Of a stretch of 10,491 nt of DNA, positions 1 to 6,600 are shown one piece after another. The first letter of the stretch is position 1; each line of letters starts with the position of its first letter. Both the position numbers and the translations under genes were made by a program. The notes beneath the pieces were generated by a model. That model was not told where the DNA came from. It saw only the letters and a list, made by a program, of their open reading frames with translations, and made no database searches. The stretch is from an uncultured Pseudomonadota bacterium (lineage in GTDB: Bacteria > Myxococcota_A > UBA9042 > CAIXZC01), in NCBI GenBank assembly GCA_937876385.1, contig CALFHQ010000162.1:1-10491 (forward strand), read 5' to 3'.

Positions 1-506
1 CCCTGGGCAATCTGTACACCTACTTCGCCGACAAGGACGACCTCTTTCTGGCCCTCGTCCAACCCACCGTGGACACCCTCGACCGATCGCTGGAAGCGGC
101 CTCCCTTCTGGAACCAGGCCCCGACTTTCCCCTTCCTCCCCTCGCCTGGCTCGAAGACAATCCAGTTCCCCTCATCCTCCTCATCGAAGAGCACCTGGAG
201 AACCTCAAGCTGGTCTTCCTCCTGGCCGAAGGTTCCAGTCTCACGCAGTACCCCGAGGAACTGGCCCAGCGAGCCACAGACATCTTCCTGCAACACCTGG
301 ATGCGTGGGAGTTCGCCACCGGGTCCCCGGCACCAACTTCCGGGTTCTTCCTCCATGCCCTGGCCACCTTCTTCGTAACGAGCCTGGTGGAGATGCTCAA
401 ACACGAACTGGACCTGGACAGCATCGAAGGGTTCGTGAAGGATACCGTCGCTTTCGTCAACGCGGGCTTTCGAAACTTCCTTCCACCCTCCACATTCACG
501 GACTAG
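1..506 (+). CDS. TetR/AcrR-family transcriptional regulator, C-terminal part (5' end outside window)
   Basis: The frame is open from base 3 to the TAG at 504-506, giving 167 residues with no start inside the window. The first visible residues, LGNLYTYFADKDDLF, match the recognition helix and following helix of the TetR HTH (the G-x-[LF]-Y-x-[YH]-F-x-[DS]-K-[ED]-x-L-[FL] pattern). The remainder is a mostly helical, hydrophobic region that fits a TetR ligand-binding and dimerisation domain. TetR proteins run about 190-220 residues, so roughly 35-45 N-terminal residues are missing. It would act as a DNA-binding repressor in the cytoplasm. Ligand and targets cannot be told. The next gene is 169 bp downstream on the same strand with its own promoter, so an operon is not evident. 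The GTG at 69 is internal, because the HTH lies before it. Confidence 0.85.
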   Translation, partial: LGNLYTYFADKDDLFLALVQPTVDTLDRSLEAASLLEPGPDFPLPPLAWLEDNPVPLILLIEEHLENLKLVFLLAEGSSLTQYPEELAQRATDIFLQHLDAWEFATGSPAPTSGFFLHALATFFVTSLVEMLKHELDLDSIEGFVKDTVAFVNAGFRNFLPPSTFTD

Positions 507-566
507 TCAAGAGCCCCCCCACACCCACGCTACTGCGCTTTGCGACCCAAGATCCCTTTCACCCAT

Positions 567-596
567 TTGACCCCCACCGACCCTTTCTGATATGTT
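567..596 (+). promoter_or_regulatory. Predicted sigma70-type promoter of the protease gene (extended -10)
   Basis: TTGACC at 567-572 (5 of 6 to the -35 consensus) is followed after 18 bp by TATGTT at 591-596 (4 of 6 to TATAAT). TGA directly before the -10 gives an extended -10 TGn. Transcription would begin near 603, leaving a leader of about 73 nt before the ATG at 676. The in-frame ATG at 592 sits inside this -10 box, which argues against it as the start. The rest of the 507-675 gap shows no other gene and no T-tailed terminator for the TetR gene. Predicted by eye. Confidence 0.45.
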
Positions 597-622
597 GGTT
601 CGCTGCGCTGCGGAGAAGTCTA

Positions 623-640
623 CTCCCGGTCCTCCGGGAG
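623..640 (+). other. 7-bp perfect hairpin in the protease mRNA leader
   Basis: CTCCCGG at 623-629 pairs perfectly with CCGGGAG at 634-640 around a TCCT loop (630-633). It lies in the predicted 5' leader, about 20 nt after the predicted start of transcription and 35 nt before the ATG. No T-run follows, so it is not a standard intrinsic terminator. It could stabilise the transcript or be chance in GC-rich DNA. Confidence 0.35.
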
Positions 641-675
641 GCCCCGCATCGGCCCACTATTCAGGGAGTCTCTCG

Positions 676-2643
676 ATGAATCGTTTTTTGCTGTCTTTGC
701 TTGTCCCGCTTGTCCTCACCACCCTTCCCTCAAACGCCGTTGCCCAACCCACCAACGACAATCTGCCCCCTCCGGTCCTAAGCCCCATCGTGGGCGGGGT
801 CCCGGAAAGTGGATGGCCCGGCGTGGGAGCCCTCACCACCGAAGTGGTCGGATACGGGTACATGGGTTCCTTCTGCTCGGGTACCCTCATCGCTCCCCAG
901 TGGGTTCTCACAGCAGCCCACTGCCTCAAAGGGTCGGCTGAAATGCCGACGACGCCGGAGTTGGTGCAGTTCTACGCCGGACCAGACGCCAACATGGCTG
1001 GATTCGGGAAGAAACCCGACGGGGACTTCGCCCAGGGCGATGCGTTCTTCATCCACCCTGAATACGACAATGTTTACAGCTACAACGACGTCGCCTTGAT
1101 GCACCTCTCAGCACCGGTGGAAGGGGTAGAACCCCTCCCCTACCGTACAGAGGACTTCCCCCCCTCCATGCAGGGTGAATCAATCCTCTATGTGGGCTAC
1201 GGAGTGTCCGACGGAGTCGAGCAGACTGGCGGAGGAGTCAAGCGCTCTGGAACCATGGAGCTGTCCGAGTGGGACAACTGGATCTATGTCAGCAACTACG
1301 CCGAGTCGGGAGTGTGCTTCGGAGATTCGGGAGGCCCCGGACTGTATGAAGACGAACAGGGTTGGAAGGTCATCGGGGTGAACTCCGCCGTTTGGAGCGA
1401 GAACTCCAGCGATCCGTGCTCGGGTTCCGCCGTGCACACCAAAGTCGATGCGTTCAAGGACTGGATCTCCGGGCATGTCGACGGCGTCCAGCCCTCCTGC
1501 CTGGAGGACGACGAATTGTGCTGGTGCAAGGCGGGATGTCAGGAGGATGGAAGCTGCGACAACAGCCTGTGCAGTGTCCAAAGCTGTATGACGGTTCGCA
1601 ATTGTATCGACGCCTGCGACGGCGAGAATCGCTGCCGGGCCCGCTGCTATCGAACCGGCACCAAAGAGGCCTTGAGCATCCTCCAGGATGTGGTCTTCTG
1701 TTATTACATGCAGTGCAACGATTCGGGGGGAACCTTCGAAGAGTGCGCACGAGAGAAGTGCGGATACGCGCTGGGCAAATGCATCCCGTTGGAGACGGGG
1801 AACCAGACATGCAAAACCGTCCTCTCCTGCCTGAAAGGCTGCCCCGAGGGAGATGCCCAGTGCGTCTTGGATTGCTACAACGACGGCACCGAGGAAGCGA
1901 AACAGCAAGCTGAGCAGTTGATTGAGTGCTACCAGCAGCACTGCGACGAGTTCCCCAACCCGACCCACCGCTGGAGCTGTGGATGGGAAGCGTGCGCCAC
2001 AGAGATTGAGACGTGCATGCCCCCAGCCGAATGCGACATTCGAGGGGGTGACTGCGGACCGAACCGAGCCTGCTACCCCAATCCGCTGGGCAAGTTCGAC
2101 TGTTTTCCAACCTTGGACCTGCCTGTAGACGAAGCGTGTGACTCGCTGGAAATGGATGAAATCCAGTGCGCCGATGGGCTGCTATGCTCTGCCATGGCCG
2201 GGCCGGGAAGTTGCCAGGAATTCTGTTTTACTGCCGACGATTGCTCCAAAGGGGGAGAGTGCCTTGCCCCAGTGTGGAGCGGGTTTGATGTTCTTGGGGT
2301 GTGCACTTGCAGCGACCAGGACGAAGACGGTTTCTGCGCAGGCAAAGACTGCAATGACAATAACGATGCTCAGAATCCAGGTGTGGACGAGGTGTGCGGA
2401 AACCAGCGCGACGACAACTGCGACGGAGCCATCGACGAAGGATGCGATGCCCCCGTTGAAGAAACCGACGTAGTGGACTCCGATTCGGTATTCGGGAGTC
2501 TGGGCGGTTTCGGCGCCAAGAGCCATTCCGGAAGCGGATGCTCCACCGCCCCTTCTCCCATCCACCCGCTCTCCCTCTTCCTTCTGTTGGGGGCGCTCAT
2601 CTGCTTCATCGCCCTCCGCCGCAAGGAAGCCAACCCTTCCTGA
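676..2643 (+). CDS. Secreted trypsin-like serine protease (S1) with Cys-rich repeats, MopE-type metal-binding motif and MYXO-CTERM-like anchor
   Basis: Start chosen at ATG 676 because GGGAG (664-668) lies 7 nt upstream and a signal peptide (MNRFLLSLLVPL...) begins there, probably cut after AVA near residue 23. The product is 655 residues. The S1 domain starts at IVGG (38-41), the usual activation site after a short propeptide. The catalytic triad is visible: His82 in LTAAHC, Asp138 in YNDVALMHL, Ser218 in CFGDSGGP. The Cys pairs around His (42-58 type) and Ser (191-220 type) are present. The S1-pocket position equivalent to chymotrypsin 189 reads Gly rather than Asp, so cleavage after Arg/Lys is not expected. 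After about residue 265 come two Cys-rich repeats (304-369, 379-447), further Cys-rich sequence, and a MopE-like segment (546-590; DQDEDGF, GKDCNDNND, DDNCDGAIDEGC). The end has Gly-Cys (621-622), a hydrophobic segment (about 629-647) and Arg-Arg-Lys, the layout of MYXO-CTERM signals handled by myxosortases. It is probably exported and lipid- or surface-anchored. The substrate is unknown. Confidence 0.92.
   Translation: MNRFLLSLLVPLVLTTLPSNAVAQPTNDNLPPPVLSPIVGGVPESGWPGVGALTTEVVGYGYMGSFCSGTLIAPQWVLTAAHCLKGSAEMPTTPELVQFYAGPDANMAGFGKKPDGDFAQGDAFFIHPEYDNVYSYNDVALMHLSAPVEGVEPLPYRTEDFPPSMQGESILYVGYGVSDGVEQTGGGVKRSGTMELSEWDNWIYVSNYAESGVCFGDSGGPGLYEDEQGWKVIGVNSAVWSENSSDPCSGSAVHTKVDAFKDWISGHVDGVQPSCLEDDELCWCKAGCQEDGSCDNSLCSVQSCMTVRNCIDACDGENRCRARCYRTGTKEALSILQDVVFCYYMQCNDSGGTFEECAREKCGYALGKCIPLETGNQTCKTVLSCLKGCPEGDAQCVLDCYNDGTEEAKQQAEQLIECYQQHCDEFPNPTHRWSCGWEACATEIETCMPPAECDIRGGDCGPNRACYPNPLGKFDCFPTLDLPVDEACDSLEMDEIQCADGLLCSAMAGPGSCQEFCFTADDCSKGGECLAPVWSGFDVLGVCTCSDQDEDGFCAGKDCNDNNDAQNPGVDEVCGNQRDDNCDGAIDEGCDAPVEETDVVDSDSVFGSLGGFGAKSHSGSGCSTAPSPIHPLSLFLLLGALICFIALRRKEANPS
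1585..2016 (+). repeat. Two tandem Cys-rich repeats inside the protease tail
   Basis: Two copies at 1585-1782 and 1810-2016 encode the same pattern: C-x-T-V-x2-C-x3-C-x5/6-C-x3-C-Y-x2-G-T-x-E-A, then a second Cys cluster beginning C-Y-x3-C, and two more Cys. The spacing is preserved except for one extra residue in the second copy. The helix-friendly stretch between Cys clusters suggests disulfide-braced helical hairpins. I do not recognise a named domain. The copies are diverged at DNA level, so this is an old internal duplication. Confidence 0.7.
2536..2625 (+). other. MYXO-CTERM-like C-terminal sorting signal of the protease
   Basis: It encodes Gly-Cys, a short Ser/Pro-rich spacer, a hydrophobic helix (LSLFLLLGALICFIAL) and a basic Arg-Arg-Lys end. 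This tripartite pattern with an invariant Cys is the known form of MYXO-CTERM signals, in which an intramembrane myxosortase removes the helix and the Cys is thought to be lipid-modified. The signal is followed by only five residues (EANPS). No myxosortase gene is seen in this window. Confidence 0.65.
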
Positions 2644-2683
2644 CACCCTCCAACGATACAGATCCGAAGGCCCGGGAAAACTC

Positions 2684-2713
2684 TTGACCCGTCCCCTCCT
2701 GTGACTGTTCAAT
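2684..2713 (+). promoter_or_regulatory. Possible promoter of the alpha/beta hydrolase gene
   Basis: TTGACC at 2684-2689 is followed after 18 bp by TTCAAT at 2708-2713 (4 of 6 to TATAAT). Transcription would start near 2720, leaving a leader of about 15 nt with GGAGG at 2727-2731. The 92-bp gap after the protease contains no terminator that I can see, so read-through from the protease gene is also possible. The in-frame ATG at 2712 overlaps this -10 box and has no Shine-Dalgarno. Confidence 0.35.
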
Positions 2714-2735
2714 GGTCCACATCGCTGGAGGTTGC

Positions 2736-3611
2736 ATGACTCGACGAAGGAAGATGTGGTTCTGGGTGGGGGGCGCAGTGCTCTTCGTCGTCCTTATCGC
2801 AGTGGGTGTCTTCCTATTTCAGGACCGCCTGGTCTATTTCCCCGCCCCCTATCCGACCGGACGCTGGGATGAAGTGGATGCCCTCCGCCAGAAACAACAA
2901 TTGGGGTTTGAATTGGAGGATCGTTTCTTCGACGCATCCGACGGAGTCCACCTCCATGCCTGGTTGGCAAAGAACCCCAAAGCGACTCCGAACGGCCCCT
3001 TCCTCCTATGGTTCCACGGCAACGCCGGCAACCTGACGTACTTCCTCGATGACTACAAGGCTACATTCTCCAACCTTCCGGTGGAAGGGCTTCTGGTGGA
3101 ATACCGGGGCTTCGGGCGAAGCGAAGGGGACCCTTCCGAAGAGGGTTTGTACGCCGACGCTGAGGGGGCCTGGACGTACCTCACCCAAACCCTCAACGTT
3201 CCCCCGGAGCGAATTGTTGTGTACGGATTCTCGTTGGGCGGCGGGGTGGCAACAGAACTCGCCTCTCGGCATGAACCCGCCGGACTTGTGGTTCAATCCA
3301 GCTTCACTTCCATCCCAGACGTCGCCAATTCCATCGCACCGGTGGTTCCCGATTCGTGGGTGAAAAGCCAGATGCGGTCCGTGGACAAGGTCGCTCAAAT
3401 CCACTGCCCGAAACTCTTCGTCCACAGCACCGGGGATCGCCTCATCCCGTTTGAATTGGGCAAACAGCTCTTCCAAGCAGCGTCGGAGCCGAAGGCGTTT
3501 TACAAGATTGAGGGGTTCGGCCACAACGAAACCCTCATTGGGGGCGGCGCCGATTATCTCAACCGCCTGGGTCAGTTTTTGAAGCAGTGTGTGCCAACAG
3601 CCACCAATTGA
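2736..3611 (+). CDS. Membrane-anchored alpha/beta hydrolase, BEM46/ABHD13-like
   Basis: Start chosen at ATG 2736 for the GGAGG at 2727-2731 (4-nt spacing); an earlier ATG at 2712 lacks any ribosome-binding site. The 291-residue product begins with a basic stretch and one hydrophobic helix (about residues 8-28), which reads as an uncleaved anchor with the enzyme facing the periplasm. The oxyanion-region motif HGNAGN (94-99), the segment YRGFGRSEGDPSEEGLY and the nucleophile elbow GFSLGG (Ser166) closely follow the ABHD13/BEM46 family. Asp234 (STGDRLIP) and His263 (GFGHNE) complete the triad. The family cleaves ester, thioester or amide bonds, but few bacterial members have known substrates. 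The gene follows the secreted protease on the same strand and converges with the giant lipoprotein gene, with only 3 bp between the two stop codons. Confidence 0.9.
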   Translation: MTRRRKMWFWVGGAVLFVVLIAVGVFLFQDRLVYFPAPYPTGRWDEVDALRQKQQLGFELEDRFFDASDGVHLHAWLAKNPKATPNGPFLLWFHGNAGNLTYFLDDYKATFSNLPVEGLLVEYRGFGRSEGDPSEEGLYADAEGAWTYLTQTLNVPPERIVVYGFSLGGGVATELASRHEPAGLVVQSSFTSIPDVANSIAPVVPDSWVKSQMRSVDKVAQIHCPKLFVHSTGDRLIPFELGKQLFQAASEPKAFYKIEGFGHNETLIGGGADYLNRLGQFLKQCVPTATN

Positions 3612-3614
3612 CAA

Positions 3615-6600
3615 TCAAACAGGGTCAGCTCGGCCAGGGAGCGCCCCGCAGGCAAGGAAGTCGGCGTACATGGCGCTGGAGGCGTACTTTGGTACGTCGA
3701 GCAAGCCATGAGCCGACTGACGAAGCCTGCGGGGATGATCGCTGGTCGAGATGACCCTGTTTAGGGGGGCCAGGACAGAAATAGAGAGGCCATACCCACC
3801 GCATTGCCCGTCCCAATCGCCACAATCCACGACGACATAGTAGACTCCGGCAGGAAGAGTGTGGTCTACGACGGCCGCGACTCCACCAGATGACGGCTTG
3901 TCACACACCAACTCCGAACCGGGAACACACTGTCCGTCGTAAAGGAGGAGGACTGGAACGTCGTTGCCGAGGTCCTGGGTCAGCTCCACGTGAATGGCCG
4001 CTTCCACTCCAAGATCCATCATATAGACCCGATCCCCGCCCCCATTTACATAGGATTGGCAGGCAGATTGGTAGTAGTCTACGGTATCCAACAGGGTCCC
4101 CGAATAGGTGAAGACCGAACCCAAATCGGCAGCGAAAATGGTGTCACCGCCGTTGACGCTCAGGGGCTGCACACAGGACTCACCGGCGCAAGCGCTGTCT
4201 CCGTTGCAATCGGAGTCTTCGCAGTCGGTGGTCCCGTCGCAATCGTTGTCCACGTCGTCGTTGCATTGAGTCTCCGCACCACACTGGATGGCCCCATCAC
4301 AATCGGAGTCACAGCAATCGAAGAACTCGTCGAGATCGTTGTCCACACCATCATCACAGACGGTCTCGGCTTCCGTTGGGATCATGATGGTGAACTGGCC
4401 GCTGTACGGCCCATCCATGTAGTCGTAACTGGCATCGAACACTGCGTAATAGGTGCCGGGATCAAGAACCTCTTGAATCACTGCGGCCTTGGCATACCCA
4501 CCGTTGTTGCAGCGAATCTGACTGGCAGGGACGCAGGTGGTTCCGTACAAGTACATGGTCGGGTAGTCGTACGCAGACCCAAAGGACTGCGTCATGGTCA
4601 CCTGGGCCACTACATCCAACGTGAAAGAGTAGACGTTGTCCGGTGCTCCGGCCGAGCCCGCCGCGCAGTTCGTCGTGTAGCTGGCTTGGGAACCGGTGGT
4701 CGTTCCATTGTAGTTGAATATGGCCCCGTCATCCATTGCACCGATGGAGACTCCATCGTTGACCAGAAGCGGGTTCAAGCAGCTCTCCCCGGTGCAAATC
4801 TGGAGGGAGGAGCAGTCGGTGTCGAGACAATCCTTCTTCCCATCGCAGTCATTGTCAACGCCGTCGTTGCACCCGACCTCCGCCGTACAGAGTTCCTGGG
4901 ATTTGCAGTTGACATCGCAACAGTCGAAGGCTCCATCACAATCGTTGTCCAGACCATCCGAGCAATTTGTCTCCGTCTGGCACTCCGCCGCGGAATCGCA
5001 ATCGGAGTCGCAGCAATCGAGCCACCCGTCCTGGTCGTTGTCAAAACCATCCCCACAGCCGGTCTCTGTGGCGGTGATCATGGCCGCCACAAGCTCGATG
5101 GTGTAGGGACCATCGTCGCTGGTATAAGCCGCATCGGCTCCAATGTAGTAGACCCCAGCATTGAGTACACCCTCGAACACCGCCGGCCCCCCGCCACTCT
5201 TGGTGAAATCACAAGCCATCTCACCGGCTGGGCTGCACGCCCCACTGAAGAGGACCAAGGCTGGGTAGTTGTAGCTCTCCGTGAAGTCGTAGGAAATGGT
5301 CACATAGGCTTCCTGACTCAACACAAACTCCCAAGCCTCGTCCGCTGCCTGAGCCGTGGCCGAATCACAGGAACCGGAGAGGTCTGATTCCCGCCCCGTC
5401 GTGTCCCCGGTCAGCGTGAAAACGACTCCGTCTTGCTCGGGACCAATGGCCAAACCGTCGTTCACGAGGAACGGGTTGTCGCAACTCTCCCCCATGCAAA
5501 CGTCGTCCACCAGGCAATCGGCATCGTCGCAATCGAAGAGTCCATCACAGTCGTTGTCAACGCCGTCTGTGCAGTCCGACTCGGCGGCGCACTGACTGTC
5601 TCCGTTGCAATCCTCGTCGCAACAGTCCACGGCCCCGTCACAATCGTTGTCCATCAGGTCCCCGCAGTTGCCCTCCATGAGGCACGCAGGGTCGCCCGTG
5701 CAAGCAGCGTCGCAGCAATCCGTGCTGCCATTGACGTCGTTGTCGATTCCGTCGCTGCAGTCCGTCTCGGTGGTCGACGGCACGGTGATTTCGAACTCAA
5801 TCCAGTAGCTGTACTCGTCGGTAGTGTAGGCTGCGTCCACAACAAAGAAATAGGTGCCGGGTGCCAGCAACTGAGAAATCACAGCAGGCCCGCCGGGGGA
5901 GGTTGTGTAGTCACAGCCAATCTCGTTTCCGGCACCACAATTCCCGTCAAACAGACTGAGAGCGGGATACCAGTAGTCCGTATCGAAGTCGAAGGTGGCC
6001 GTCACCTGGGCTTCTACGTCGAGAACAAGCCGATAAACGTCGTCCGGGGCCTGTTGCGTCCCGGTGTGGCACGACGCCTCGTGGTCATCTGCCGACAGTC
6101 GGGTATCCCCAGTGAAGCTGAGAAGCAGGTGACTATCGTCAGCGGTCACCGGAGTCTCGGTGACGACAAAGGGATTCCAGCAAGACTCTCCCAGGCAGGT
6201 TTCGTCGAATCGACATCCGGTGTCTGCACAATCGACTGCGCCGTTGTTGTTGTCGTCCACACCGTTGCCGCAGATCTCGCCGCAAATGTACTCGCCGGGA
6301 ACGCAGGACCCAAAGACGCACACATCGCCCGTGGTGCAAACGTCTCCATCGTCGCAGGGCGGACCGCTCAGCGGCGGATTGACACAGCCGGCTTCCACGT
6401 TGCAGGTGTTGGAGGTGCAGACGTTGCCGTCATCGCAGAAGAAGTGGTCCGCCTCGTGGACAATCGCATCCAGTTCTTCGTCGCAGTAGTCATTGGTGCA
6501 GTCAATGCCATCGTCCACGTTGTCCTGAGGCACGAACCCCACGGTGCAATCCCCCGTCGCCGGATCGCAGAACTCCTCTCCGTCACAGAAGAAGGGGTCG

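Noticed and set aside
592..675. ATG 592 as start of the protease
   Set aside because: It overlaps the predicted -10 box, has no Shine-Dalgarno, and would put 28 non-signal residues before a clear signal peptide that starts at ATG 676.
2712..2735. ATG 2712 as start of the hydrolase
   Set aside because: No ribosome-binding site precedes it, while GGAGG lies just before ATG 2736, which leads straight into the basic-hydrophobic anchor.
3617..3762. Palindrome as a simple bidirectional intrinsic terminator only
   Set aside because: At 146 bp with interrupted stems, an exact centre and no T-tract, it is far larger than an intrinsic terminator and is translated as part of the gene; a termination effect remains possible as a side role.
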